From positions 1 to 64,000 of the forward strand of contig JAVDPC010000010.1 of NCBI GenBank assembly GCA_031296915.1: a DNA stretch of 64,000 nt, given 5' to 3'. Positions 1 through 8,567 of this stretch are shown here, piece after piece. Source of the stretch: Cerasicoccus frondis. Lineage in GTDB: Bacteria; Verrucomicrobiota; Verrucomicrobiia; Opitutales; Cerasicoccaceae. Position numbers and translations under genes: made by a program. Below the pieces are notes generated by a model. The model had not been told where the DNA came from and did no database searches. It was given only the letters and a program-made list of their open reading frames with translations. The first letter of the stretch is position 1; every line of letters starts with the position of its first letter.

Positions 1-33
1 TTCATCCAGCGGGTTGACGGAGAGGCAATACCA

Positions 34-55
34 AGCCCGGTAGGGACACCGGGCT
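34..55 (-). terminator. Hairpin downstream of the Aat-like gene
   Basis: Perfect 8-bp arms AGCCCGGT/ACCGGGCT enclose a 6-nt loop, 20 bp past the stop of the minus-strand gene ending at 75. The minus-strand T-tract after the stem is poor (TTGGTATT), so this is at best a weak intrinsic terminator. It could also be a REP-like palindrome. Confidence 0.4.
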
Positions 56-74
56 CCACCTTTTCGAACAGAAC

Positions 75-866
75 CTAAAGCGTTTCCAGCAACGCCTGAC
101 AATCCAGTCGCTGATCCCGCAAAGTAGCCAATGGCTGCAAGGCGCGTTGATTCGTAGCTGGCAGCCAGCGCGCCAGAAATTCCAGACGCGGCGTAACCTT
201 CGCGCCCAAGTCCTTCTTGTATTGCTGGATCGATTGCCCGAGATTCCAAAAACGGTAGCCGCTCTGCTGCAGCGTCGCGCCCAAGGCCGCCAATTGCACT
301 TTGCCCAGATTGCGACTGTTCGGCGCGCGGCGATCCAGAAAGCCCGTTAGGCTCGTGTAAACTGCCCCGCACACATAGCCCAATTCACCGCCAATCAGCC
401 GCTGGTCCTCCCCTCGCCACAGCTCCACCGCCATGGCCTGGCAGCCAAGCATCCGCGTCTGCGCGAGCTTTTGCATGAGCCGGGCATAGCGCGGCGTAAG
501 CCATGCGCCGTCGCCATAAGCCCGGCGAATGCCCGCGCTGACGCGATTCGGATTTGCCGAAAAGCGCAAGTGCAGCCCTTGCTTCGCCAGCTCCCCCCGC
601 CTCACCATGCGGGCCACCTTGCGATCGATCTTCAGCTCGGGCCACTCGAGCATCGAGTATTGCTGATGCAGTTGCGCAATGAGCAGCGTAGGCCCCTGGC
701 GCAGTGGGCAGCTGATCGTCAAAAAGCCCGCGCGCGCTAGGCGCGCAAACAACTCGGGCGACCAGTCATTCGTCCAAAAAGACTCCAGCTCCAGATTCGG
801 ATAAATCGCCGATTGCAGCACCGGCGCCTCAAGGTATTCCGGCAGTATTTGATAAACGTTGGACAC
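75..866 (-). CDS. Leucyl/phenylalanyl-tRNA-protein transferase-like (Aat-like, GNAT fold) protein
   Basis: The 263-residue protein has no signal peptide or membrane segment. Its C-terminal half matches the Aat pattern: VELWRG, then a GGELGYVCGAVYTSLTGF stretch, a K-x-L-x-A-L-G helix, WNLGQS, and a KDLGAKVTPRLEF end. This corresponds to the Aat region in which the peptide-linked amino acid is transferred to N-terminal Arg/Lys of substrates for the ClpS/ClpAP N-end rule. The N-terminal half (WSPELFARLARAGFLTIS, then a basic helix KIDRKVARMVRRGEL) also follows Aat order. Classical Aat motifs such as WWSPDPR are only partly present, so the acceptor substrate may differ. It stands alone, with about 165 bp before the metal-efflux genes. 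A general GNAT acetyltransferase is the main alternative. Confidence 0.7.
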   Translation of the reverse strand: MSNVYQILPEYLEAPVLQSAIYPNLELESFWTNDWSPELFARLARAGFLTISCPLRQGPTLLIAQLHQQYSMLEWPELKIDRKVARMVRRGELAKQGLHLRFSANPNRVSAGIRRAYGDGAWLTPRYARLMQKLAQTRMLGCQAMAVELWRGEDQRLIGGELGYVCGAVYTSLTGFLDRRAPNSRNLGKVQLAALGATLQQSGYRFWNLGQSIQQYKKDLGAKVTPRLEFLARWLPATNQRALQPLATLRDQRLDCQALLETL

Positions 867-1030
867 GGTTTCGACGAAGCCTTGGAGTTTCGGGAATCGT
901 CATCAAGTAAGACGCCTCGGCGCGCTCAATCAAGCTATGAATTTCGAGCCCGACAGCCGCACACAACAAGTCATTCTAGAATCGGTAGGCAATGCGGCGC
1001 CGAACGGGATGAGCCAACGAGCAATCCCAC

Positions 1031-1519
1031 TCAGTGCCCGCAGATGCACGCGTATTCTTTATATTCGCAGGTCGGGCATTGCGAGAGGTTGATGTTGATG
1101 CGCTCCGTGGCCGTCTTGCTCTTGGCGTCGGGCTTCACCCGCAGAATCAGCGGAACGTTGGCGCCGTCGGGCAAAGGTTCGGTCGAAACATAGACTCCGT
1201 CTGCATACTCAAAGCTCATGCGCGTTGGTTTGCTGCGGTCGCCGCCGATTGCGGACACCGTGGCGCCTTCGTGAGCCATCGGCTTGTCCGCCTCATCGAG
1301 AAACGTCACGCGCACCTTGCGGTCATCCTGCATGAACAACTCAAAATGCGGTTCGGTCGCATGGATGACTTTGCCGCCATTCGGACCAGCCTTGGGCGCC
1401 TCGGCAGCGTGTCCATGGTGATCATGCCCCGAGTGATCATGGTCGTGGTCATGCTGAGCATTAACGGCGAGTGCGCCGCCCAAAGCGAGCGCAAGGATGA
1501 GGATTTTTTGTTTCATCAT
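1031..1519 (-). CDS. Secreted His-rich putative metal-binding protein
   Basis: This 162-residue protein starts with a signal peptide (MMKQKILILALALGGALAVNA) and then a His/Asp tract of alternating HDHD residues at about 22-40. The middle is a small beta-rich region, and the C-terminus carries a Cys cluster, CPTCEYKEYACICGH. Tract and cluster both look suited to binding divalent or soft metal ions in the periplasm. It is the last gene of the czc-type operon, 32 bp after czcA, so a metallochaperone or metal-buffering role for the RND pump is inferred. I do not recognise a named family. The start is the first Met, supported by the signal peptide. Confidence 0.75.
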   Translation of the reverse strand: MMKQKILILALALGGALAVNAQHDHDHDHSGHDHHGHAAEAPKAGPNGGKVIHATEPHFELFMQDDRKVRVTFLDEADKPMAHEGATVSAIGGDRSKPTRMSFEYADGVYVSTEPLPDGANVPLILRVKPDAKSKTATERININLSQCPTCEYKEYACICGH

Positions 1520-1551
1520 AAGTTAGTTTTTATCTGGTTTAATTATTGATT

Positions 1552-4500
1552 TCACTCACTGGCTCGTGACTCACACCGAATGGATTTTGCCGCAGCTTTT
1601 TCATAGAAAGCGTAGAAAATCGATGGCGTGATCAACAGGCCCAGCGCAGTCGAAGTCGCGAGCCCGCCGAGGATCACAATCGCGATTGGGTTAAGGATTT
1701 CCTTCCCCGGATCATCCGCCGCCAGCACGAGTGGCAGCAACGCAAGTCCGGCTGAAATCGCAGTCATCAGGATCGGCAGCAAACGCTCCTCGGCGCCGCG
1801 CATGGCCAATTCCCGTGAGAAGGGCATGCCCTCCTGCCGCATCAGGTGCAAGTAATGCGCGAGCAGCATGATGTTATTGCGCGCCGCAATGCCGCTCACG
1901 GCAATGAAGCCCACCAAAGTCGCGATGCTGATGTTGTTCAAGGTCACGGCGGTAAACAAAATGCCGCCCACGAGCGATACCGGCACGATGCTAAAGACGA
2001 GTAATACAAACGCAAAACTCCGAAAGTAACTGTAGAGCAACACGCCGATCACGAGCACCACCAAGAGCGACGAAAACAGAATCGTCCGCTTGGCTTCGGC
2101 CTGCGCCTGGTATTCCCCTTCAAACGAGAGAGAATAACCGCTGGGCAGTTCCACCTGCTCACTTACTTTGCGTTGCAAAGTTTCCACCAATTGATTCAGG
2201 TCGCTGCTCGTTGGGTTGATCGACACCACGAAGCGCCGCAGCGTATTCTCCCGCAGGATGGTGTTGGGCCCCGTCGCATAACGCAGGTTCGCCACGTAAC
2301 TCAGCGGGATGCGTTGCCCGCTTTGCGTGTCAATGTACATGCGCTCCAATCGCTCGGGAGACTCGCGCCATTCAATCGGCAAGCGCACGACCAGATCGAA
2401 CACCTGCTGACCGGAGTAAACTTCCGCCACGGCCTCGCCACCGATAATCGCCGATAGTTGTTGATTGAGCGCGCCGGGTGTCACGCCATAAGCCAGCGCG
2501 CGTTGACGGTCCACCTCGATGCGCAATTGCGGGATGGGCGCTTGTTGCTCAATGCGCGCCTCTTCCAGGCCAGGGATACCGCGCGCGATTTCGGCTACTT
2601 CCAAGCCGAGCGCCCTCAGCTCTTTCAAGTCGGGCCCATACAGCTTGATTGCAATCTTCGCGGAAACTCCACTCAGCATGTGCCCAATGCGGTCGGCCAA
2701 CGGCGTACTCATCGCGCTAAACGTGCCGGGGATGCTGCGCATGACGGCGCGCATTTCATCCATAACCTCCGCCCTCGGTCGTTCAAAGTTTTCCATGAAC
2801 TCGATGTCGAACTCCACCGTGGAAACCGGCACGACGTGGTCGCCATTTTCGGCCCGCCCCACGCGATAGCCCACCGTGCGAATCTCCGGAATCTGCATCA
2901 AGAGCTCAGTCGCAACATCCGCAATTTCCGTGGTCTGTTTCAGCGACGTGCCCGGCGACATCGTTGTGGCAATCAACGCGGTTGGCTCGCGAAACGCCGG
3001 CAAAAAGTTGCCCGTCATCCGACTCAACGAGAACACCGCAACGGCAATCAGCACACATGTCCCGGCAATCACCAACAACGGCTGCGCCAAAGCAAAACGA
3101 AGCGCCGTCGCGCGGAATAGCCCTTTCACCGCACGCTCAATAAGCGTGCCTTCGAGACCACCCTGCCCCGCTTTCGGATTCAGCAAAAACGAACTCAACA
3201 CCGGTATCACCGTGAGTGAAACCAGAAACGAAGCCGCCATGCTGACAATGGTGGCGATGGCGATCGGTTGAAACAACCGCCCCTCCAATCCCGTCAACGC
3301 CATCAACGGCAGGAATACGAGGATGATCAAAATCGTCGCGTAAAAGATCGACGAACGCACCTCCGCCGACGCGCGGGCGATGACTTCCAGCTTCGGCAAT
3401 GGCGTCGCTTTTCCCGCATTTTCACGCAGACGACGGAAGACGTTTTCCACGTCGACAATCGCGTCGTCCACCACCATGCCGATGGCCACCGCGAGGCCGC
3501 CAAGCGTCATCGAATTCACGGACAGTCCCATCCAGTCAAACACCAGCACCGTAATGCCAAGCGAGAGCGGAATCGCCGTCAACGTGATCAACGTGATGCG
3601 CAGATTCAGCAGAAACAGCAACAACACCACGGCCACCATGATGGCCCCGTCGCGCAACGCTTCTTCGAGATTGTGAATCGACAGGTTGATAAAATCCGAT
3701 TGCCGATAAGCAGTCACCAGCTCCACGCCATCGGGCAGCGTTTCCTGCATTTGCGCAATGGCGGTCTCCAACTCCTTGGTCAGGTTCAGCGTGCTGAAGC
3801 CAGGCGCTTTGGTCACGCTGAGAATCACACCACGGCGGCTCAGTTCCCCGCCTTCAATATCACGGCTGGCCACGCCGGCGTCACCCCGCATCGGTTGCAC
3901 ATCCCACACCACGGTCGCCACATCGCGCAAGCGAATCGGCCGGTCACCCTCATGGCTCACAACGGTATTGGCGATCTCGTCAAGGTCAGTCGTCATGGCG
4001 AGATTGCGCACCATGATTTCCTCGGGGCGCTCGGTTAAAAAGCCGCCCGTCGTATTGCTCACGGCGTCCGCAGCGGCGGCGCGTATCTGCTCGTAACTCA
4101 CGCCCATGGCCAGCATGCGGTCAGGGCTGGGCTGCACCTGTATCTGCGCAACGCCGCCGCCCATGGCTAATACTTCGGCCACGCCCGGGATCGCCTGTAG
4201 GCGACGCGCCACGGTCCAGTCTGCCAACGTGCGCAAGTCGCGCGGCGCCATTTCGTCGGACGTGTCGACTACGCCAACGAGCATGATGTTGCCCATCAGC
4301 GAAGCGACCGGCGTCATGTAAGGCGTAACGCCATCGGGCAACTGCTCCTGCACGTTGGCCAGGCGCTCCTGCACAAACTGACGCGCACGATAAATGTCCG
4401 TGCCCCACTCAAACTCCACAAACGCCAGCGACAGCCCCACGTCGTTCACCGTGCGCAAACGCGTCACCTGGTTCACGCCCATCAGCGCATTTTCCAGCGG

Positions 4501-4701
4501 AATCGTCACCAGCGTCTCGACTTCTTCGGGTGAGTAGCCCGGCGCCTCAGTCAGGATCGTCACCGTGGGCTTCGTTAAATCCGGCAAGACCTCCACGGGC
4601 AGTTCCAATGTAGTGCGCCAGGCAAAGACCAACACCACAATGGCGGCCACGAGGATGAATACCCGCTGGCCCAGGGAAAAACGTATCAGCCGATCAAGCA
4701 T
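1552..4701 (-). CDS. czcA: CzcA/CusA-type RND metal efflux permease
   Basis: This is the inner-membrane proton antiporter of a tripartite metal efflux pump. It is about 1049 residues long, with the usual RND layout of two six-helix halves, each with a large periplasmic loop. The N-terminus is MLDRLIRFSLGQRVFILVAA. The TM4 motif reads AVAIGMVVDDAIVDVEN, which keeps the VVDD and VEN residues of the proton relay but has AIG where CzcA of Cupriavidus has DFG. I chose the start at 4701 rather than 4731. GGAGG lies 6 nt upstream of this ATG, and the ATG overlaps the czcB stop by 8 nt (ATGCTTGA), which points to translational coupling. The substrate cannot be fixed from sequence; Zn/Cd/Co or Cu/Ag are the family options. 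Confidence 0.92.
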   Translation of the reverse strand: MLDRLIRFSLGQRVFILVAAIVVLVFAWRTTLELPVEVLPDLTKPTVTILTEAPGYSPEEVETLVTIPLENALMGVNQVTRLRTVNDVGLSLAFVEFEWGTDIYRARQFVQERLANVQEQLPDGVTPYMTPVASLMGNIMLVGVVDTSDEMAPRDLRTLADWTVARRLQAIPGVAEVLAMGGGVAQIQVQPSPDRMLAMGVSYEQIRAAAADAVSNTTGGFLTERPEEIMVRNLAMTTDLDEIANTVVSHEGDRPIRLRDVATVVWDVQPMRGDAGVASRDIEGGELSRRGVILSVTKAPGFSTLNLTKELETAIAQMQETLPDGVELVTAYRQSDFINLSIHNLEEALRDGAIMVAVVLLLFLLNLRITLITLTAIPLSLGITVLVFDWMGLSVNSMTLGGLAVAIGMVVDDAIVDVENVFRRLRENAGKATPLPKLEVIARASAEVRSSIFYATILIILVFLPLMALTGLEGRLFQPIAIATIVSMAASFLVSLTVIPVLSSFLLNPKAGQGGLEGTLIERAVKGLFRATALRFALAQPLLVIAGTCVLIAVAVFSLSRMTGNFLPAFREPTALIATTMSPGTSLKQTTEIADVATELLMQIPEIRTVGYRVGRAENGDHVVPVSTVEFDIEFMENFERPRAEVMDEMRAVMRSIPGTFSAMSTPLADRIGHMLSGVSAKIAIKLYGPDLKELRALGLEVAEIARGIPGLEEARIEQQAPIPQLRIEVDRQRALAYGVTPGALNQQLSAIIGGEAVAEVYSGQQVFDLVVRLPIEWRESPERLERMYIDTQSGQRIPLSYVANLRYATGPNTILRENTLRRFVVSINPTSSDLNQLVETLQRKVSEQVELPSGYSLSFEGEYQAQAEAKRTILFSSLLVVLVIGVLLYSYFRSFAFVLLVFSIVPVSLVGGILFTAVTLNNISIATLVGFIAVSGIAARNNIMLLAHYLHLMRQEGMPFSRELAMRGAEERLLPILMTAISAGLALLPLVLAADDPGKEILNPIAIVILGGLATSTALGLLITPSIFYAFYEKAAAKSIRCESRASE

Positions 4702-5860
4702 CTTTCGCCTCCGACTTCGCTCGCTTTGCATTCCAAAGTAACTGCGCGAAAATCAATGCCAACAGCGTCATAACGCCTGCATAAATCATGAGCGGCAGCG
4801 ATGGCTTGCCCCCCGGCTGCGCATTGGGGTCGATGCCCGCAGCCCGCAGCGCAGCCTCTTCTTTTTCACGCTGCTTTGCCGCTCGCTGCTCAGGCGTCAA
4901 TTCGGAGCCGTCCTCATTGTGCTCGTGCCCATGCGCGGCGTCGAGCGCCTCCTTGAGCGACATGCCCGAACCAGAGCCCGCGAAACTCAGCCCATAAGAG
5001 CCGTTGGTCACGACTTCATCGCCCGGAAAAAGTCCGCTCAGCACCTCCACCCGCTGCTCATTTTCCTCGCCCAACACCACAGGCGAGCGGATGAACGCAT
5101 TGGGCAGATCGAAGTCTTTGACAAACACATAGCGATTGCTCGGGTCTCCCTGCACCGCACTGCGCGGCGCCGTGAGGACGAACTCCCGACTCCCGGTGAC
5201 GATTGAGAACTCCGCGCGCAAGCCCGGGCGCAACAACCCGTCGACATTCTCCACCACAAAGATGCCTTCCACCGTCCCCGCCTTGCGATCTGCGCTGACG
5301 CCAAAACGCTCCAGCTTCGCCTCGATCCACTGGTCGCCCAACGCCGGGATGTGGATGCGCGCCGTAGCGCCCACCTTCACCTCTGAAGCCTCCTGCTCAG
5401 GGATCTGCGCCACTGCCCAGAATCGCGATTGATCGGAAATATCCATCAACTCCTGCGAAGGCTCCACTGGCTCCCCCAACCGCACATGTGAAGAGACCAC
5501 CAGCCCCGATTGCGGCGCAAAAAGCTTCACAGTCGGCGGCGGGTCCCCAAGCTGTCGGCTTTCCACTATGGCGACGAGCTGGTCTTTCTCGACCACGTCA
5601 CCCTCGAAGGCGTTCAGCTCGAGCACCCGCCCCGCAATGCGTGACGACACCACCGAGCGGTTCTCCGGAATTTCCTCGATGCGCCCAATGGCAAAGATCG
5701 TCGTTTCAAAAGTCTCCTCGTCCGCGACAACGGTTTCAATCCGCAAGTTTTTCACTCCTGATTCATCCAGGATCACGGTGTTATCCGCGCGACTCTGCGC
5801 ATGCAGACTTGGCGCCAGCGCCAGTGCGCAGAGAATAATTTCTTGGTAATAAAATTTCAT
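4694..5860 (-). CDS. czcB: CzcB-type RND periplasmic adaptor (membrane fusion protein)
   Basis: This 388-residue adaptor links the czcA permease to the outer-membrane channel. A signal peptide (MKFYYQEIILCALALAPSLHA) is followed by the split lipoyl/barrel-sandwich signature (GRVLELNAFEGDVVEKDQLVAI and a second half with LFAPQSGLVVSSHVRLGE), then beta-barrel domains and a His-containing stretch (AHGHEHNEDGS). Unusually for this family it ends in a hydrophobic helix (LPLMIYAGVMTLLALIFAQLL) and a basic tail, so the C-terminus may be anchored in the membrane. The start at 5860 is preferred over 5908 because AAGAAGGAAAACG directly precedes this ATG and the signal peptide begins there. It lies between czcC and czcA in one operon. 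Confidence 0.9.
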   Translation of the reverse strand: MKFYYQEIILCALALAPSLHAQSRADNTVILDESGVKNLRIETVVADEETFETTIFAIGRIEEIPENRSVVSSRIAGRVLELNAFEGDVVEKDQLVAIVESRQLGDPPPTVKLFAPQSGLVVSSHVRLGEPVEPSQELMDISDQSRFWAVAQIPEQEASEVKVGATARIHIPALGDQWIEAKLERFGVSADRKAGTVEGIFVVENVDGLLRPGLRAEFSIVTGSREFVLTAPRSAVQGDPSNRYVFVKDFDLPNAFIRSPVVLGEENEQRVEVLSGLFPGDEVVTNGSYGLSFAGSGSGMSLKEALDAAHGHEHNEDGSELTPEQRAAKQREKEEAALRAAGIDPNAQPGGKPSLPLMIYAGVMTLLALIFAQLLWNAKRAKSEAKDA

Positions 5861-5894
5861 CGTTTTCCTTCTTTGGAAGCCCACAAGCTTTGCA

Positions 5895-7214
5895 TTACAA
5901 AGCTTCATCGAACGCCTCCTTTGTATCGGTCACATTAGCCGGAAGATTCTCTCCGGTCTCGTAACGCCACTGCGTTAATATGCCTTGCCGCTCGGCCTCA
6001 AGCATTGCGAAATCCACACGCAGTTCGAGCAGTCGCTCCTGCGCGCGAAAGACGGACGTTAAGTCCACTTGCCCCAGCGCGTAAGCGTCCTCCAATTGAC
6101 TCAAATTGCCGGTCGCCTGATTCATGATGGCGCTTTCGTAGTCTTCGATTTGTTCTTCGACTTCAGAGTATTCATCACGCAACTCCGCAGCTTCGTTCAA
6201 CAAGCGAAAAGACAGCGCGCCCGCCTCGGCTTGCAATTGACGCTCACGCGCGCGGCGGCTGATCACTTCCCCGCGGTTTTGGTTATGGAGCGGCAGCGGA
6301 ATGCTCAGGCCGATGCCCAAAAACTGCTCCTTCTCTCCGCCAATGTAGAGGTTGTTTGTCGCAGGATCCTCCAGCGCATTATTGCCCAACCCCTGCTCGT
6401 AGAATATCTCCACCGCAATGTCCGCCCAACGTTCCGCCTGAGCCAACGCCGTATGCTCCGTGGCAATGTCCGCCAACTGCATACGCAATTGATAAGCCGG
6501 GTGATCCGCCAGATCGCTTTGCTGAAATGCCGGCAGCACGTGCGGCATATCCGTCGATTGCGTATCGACGTCCAACGCCTGTCCAAGCTGGAGCCCCAAC
6601 TGCTCGCGCAGGTGCACCAGTTGCCCGGTCCGCTCACGCTCTAGTCGCAGCACTTTCTGGTTCAGCGCAGCTTGAGCGACTTTTGCCTGCCCGAGATCCA
6701 ACGATGACGCTTCGGCGCGGTCGATTTTCTTTTGCAGGAAGTCAGCAAACTTCTGGTTGAGTGCAATCTGCTCACGATACAACGCCAGCTCAGCGTCGAT
6801 CAGCGTGATGGAGTCGAAAATTTGCTCAACGACATAGGCGACCTTGCGCTCGGCGTCACGAATTTCCAACTCAGCCAATTGCACTTCCAGCGAAGCAATG
6901 TTGCGCAGGCGACGCAGCCGGTCTGTCACCGGAAATCGCTGCTCCAGTCCAATGGACCACGCATATTCCCCCTCGTTGCTGAACGCAAAGTCGGACGCCC
7001 CGGTCAGGTTCAGCGATGGGTTGCTTAGCGAACCAGCGTCTATCGTCCGCGCCTGAGCCTGATCAACGCTATAACGCGCAGCCTGCAAACCGCGGTTTCC
7101 ATAGACCGCGCGCTGAACAGCGCTTTCGCGGTTAAAGATAAGGGGAGGAGATGCTTGGGCGTGAAGGGTCGCCGCACACGCAACGGCAAAAATTAAGAAA
7201 GTGTAGTTAAACAT
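5895..7214 (-). CDS. czcC: CzcC/TolC-type outer-membrane efflux channel
   Basis: This is a 439-residue outer-membrane factor of the TolC family. A signal peptide (MFNYTFLIFAVACAATLHAQ) is followed by two OEP-type halves rich in long amphipathic helices. One is at about 30-210, with ALNQKVLRLERERTGQL. The other is at about 230-420, with EEQIEDYESAIMNQATGNLSQL and the typical LGQVDLTSVFRAQERLLELRVDF ending. Length and layout fit CzcC rather than type I secretion TolC. It is the first pump gene of the operon, following the Cys/His-rich small protein with an 85-bp gap, and it precedes czcB with 34 bp. Confidence 0.88.
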   Translation of the reverse strand: MFNYTFLIFAVACAATLHAQASPPLIFNRESAVQRAVYGNRGLQAARYSVDQAQARTIDAGSLSNPSLNLTGASDFAFSNEGEYAWSIGLEQRFPVTDRLRRLRNIASLEVQLAELEIRDAERKVAYVVEQIFDSITLIDAELALYREQIALNQKFADFLQKKIDRAEASSLDLGQAKVAQAALNQKVLRLERERTGQLVHLREQLGLQLGQALDVDTQSTDMPHVLPAFQQSDLADHPAYQLRMQLADIATEHTALAQAERWADIAVEIFYEQGLGNNALEDPATNNLYIGGEKEQFLGIGLSIPLPLHNQNRGEVISRRARERQLQAEAGALSFRLLNEAAELRDEYSEVEEQIEDYESAIMNQATGNLSQLEDAYALGQVDLTSVFRAQERLLELRVDFAMLEAERQGILTQWRYETGENLPANVTDTKEAFDEAL

Positions 7215-7299
7215 AAGCCTGAAAGGTTTTCGTCAAACGCCCGCCATCGCAGGACGCATAAACAACCGACAATGTCGGCGTGAAACCAATCAGGCTGAT

Positions 7300-7788
7300 T
7301 TATAGATGAAGCACCGTCGTGGGGACGGATACGTGAATACGTGGACTCGCTCCCGGCGGCCCGCGCGTCGGGCAATGCGCCACTTCCACTGCGCTGGGCA
7401 ATGGCAAGAGTTCGCTCCAATGCACGGCGTCACTCAGGATCGCTCCTGACGCCATCGCCTTGGCCTGGTCGACGCTGAAGTCCAGGTCGAGTCCATCGAT
7501 TTGCAGGTCTACGCAGGAGGTCTCCGTCTGCGCCCGGCAACAAGGCTCACCTTGCTCACAAGTGGACAACGGCTCGGCATGTTCGCCATTTTCAGCCTCC
7601 ACTGGCGCATGAAGCGCGCCACCGGCATGCAGGCACAACAACACCGATCCATTCGCCGCCGACAAACAAACGACTGCGGCGAGCAGCAAATAAAACCATG
7701 CTGTTAAACGTTGCCTCACACCTTCACAAGATGCCCATCCCCGCCACCATTTCAAGCGAAATTTCCCACCGCGCCCCCTCACTCCCAT
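7300..7788 (-). CDS. Small secreted Cys/His-containing protein heading the metal-efflux operon
   Basis: This ORF of up to 162 residues has a signal-like hydrophobic stretch (LTAWFYLLLAAVVCLSAANG) at about 29-50. A Cys-rich region follows (CLHAGG, CEQGEPCCRAQTETSC), and then a short region ending HCPTRGPPGASPRIHV. The basic residues before the hydrophobic stretch make the first Met doubtful. A GTG at 7719, six residues before the hydrophobic core, is a reasonable alternative start. It is about 85 bp upstream of czcC and co-directional. The Cys/His content and position suggest a periplasmic metal sensor or binding protein, but no named family was recognised. Confidence 0.6.
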   Translation of the reverse strand: MGVRGRGGKFRLKWWRGWASCEGVRQRLTAWFYLLLAAVVCLSAANGSVLLCLHAGGALHAPVEAENGEHAEPLSTCEQGEPCCRAQTETSCVDLQIDGLDLDFSVDQAKAMASGAILSDAVHWSELLPLPSAVEVAHCPTRGPPGASPRIHVSVPTTVLHL

Positions 7789-7884
7789 CGCAACTGCGAT
7801 GGGAGCGTAACGAAGATCATGCCCAGAAATGCCTTACAGACACTCACCCTGAGGCAATTCAAGCTCTTTGAAACAGATAGTTCG

Positions 7885-7933
7885 AAACGTAGAATTCAGG
7901 CATCCACGCTCATCCTATTTAGATTCTACGTTT
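7885..7933. repeat. Inverted repeat AAACGTAGAAT / ATTCTACGTTT
   Basis: Two perfect 11-bp arms (7885-7895 and 7923-7933) enclose 27 nt. A related word, AGAATCTACGTT, occurs again at about 8482-8494, before the RHS locus end. The structure could form a hairpin or bind a dimeric protein; no function is evident. Confidence 0.5.
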
Positions 7934-8004
7934 GCGCCACTTCGCCTACGCGCCTTTGGCGTGTCGCGGCAGGCCTCCCCTTGGCCAAGGCAACGCTGAT
8001 TGAA

Positions 8005-8113
8005 TTAACCACGAAGCACACAGAGCCCACCAACGTTCAACATTCTCAAGCCTTTCCCTCAACTTCCAAGCACCGCGCACCTGCTTCGTGCTCTTCGTGT
8101 CCTTCGTGGTTAA
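8005..8113. repeat. TTAACCACGAAG inverted repeat element
   Basis: TTAACCACGAAG at 8005-8016 is mirrored by CTTCGTGGTTAA at 8102-8113 with an 85-nt interior. Next to the right arm the 9-mer CACGAAGnn is tandemly repeated on the minus strand (CACGAAGGA, CACGAAGAG, CACGAAGCA). From memory, such ACCACGAAG repeats are dispersed in many Verrucomicrobiota and Planctomycetota genomes; only this copy was seen here. Confidence 0.6.
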
Positions 8114-8138
8114 ATCCCACGCCTCGCTGGCCACCGCC

Positions 8139-8323
8139 GAAAAAGCCTTATGCCTCTTTTTCAAAAAGCCTACTCGGTTGTTTCCCAAAAGCCTTATGCT
8201 ATGTTGTCGAAAAGCCTTATGCTATGTTACTCTAACAACCGCTCGGTTGTTGCCCCAACACAGCACCGGTTGTTGTTCTAACATAGCCTCGGTTGTTTTG
8301 CTAGCACAGCGTAAGGCTTTTCG
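8139..8323. repeat. Interleaved hairpin array of two short words
   Basis: One word, AAAAGCCTTATGC, occurs in direct copies at about 8141, 8187 and 8209, in a truncated copy at 8163, and in reverse orientation at 8309-8323. A second word, CTCGGTTGTT, occurs at about 8173, 8242, 8265 (variant) and 8288, with its complement AACAACCG at 8234. CGAAAAGCCTTATGC (8208-8222) and GCGTAAGGCTTTTCG (8309-8323) are complementary at 14 of 15 positions. The internal TATGTT/AACATA words can pair too, so the block can fold into one long branched stem. Confidence 0.6.
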
Positions 8324-8508
8324 GCGACCCATTGGCGGCACTCCGAAAGCAAAGCCCCACCCAACTCCGCGTCAATTCCTCGGCGAGACATTGGTAAATG
8401 AGTGGGTCAAAAGAGGCGTGAGTAGCTTACCATTGAATCGGGCGATCGCTAGGATGGGATACATCGACAGCGATCAATATTTAGAATCTACGTTCAATCC
8501 CATCGACC

Positions 8509-8545
8509 TCCATTGACCCCATCGACCTCCATCGACCTCCATTGG
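8509..8545. repeat. Short tandem repeat of CCATCGACCTC
   Basis: Three copies of the word CATCGACCTC alternate with CATTGAC/CATTGGG variants between 8509 and 8545, just downstream of the last immunity gene of the RHS locus. The function is unknown. Confidence 0.5.
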
Positions 8546-8567
8546 GAATCCTTCATTTTCGCTTTTC

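Larger units (their letters stand above)
7789..8567. other. Repeat-rich intergenic region without a credible gene
   Basis: This 779-bp gap separates the metal-efflux operon promoter side from the end of the RHS toxin locus. Short ORFs here have no coherent protein features. The region instead holds four distinct repeat structures listed separately: a long-loop inverted repeat, an ACCACGAAG-type inverted repeat, an interleaved hairpin array and a short tandem repeat. Confidence 0.7.

Noticed and set aside
2458..4038. Long plus-strand frames opposite czcA (220 and 256 codons)
   Set aside because: They are antisense to a clear RND permease, have low-complexity basic/His-rich translations and no start context; they arise from GC-rich codon use on the other strand.
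8139..8323. Possible CRISPR array
   Set aside because: The repeated words are short, occur in both orientations and have irregular spacing without unique spacers; no cas genes are nearby.
8139..8323. Possible integron attC sites
   Set aside because: GTTG/CAAC words suggested attC cores, but no paired RYYYAAC and GTTRRRY boxes with proper spacing and no integrase gene were found.
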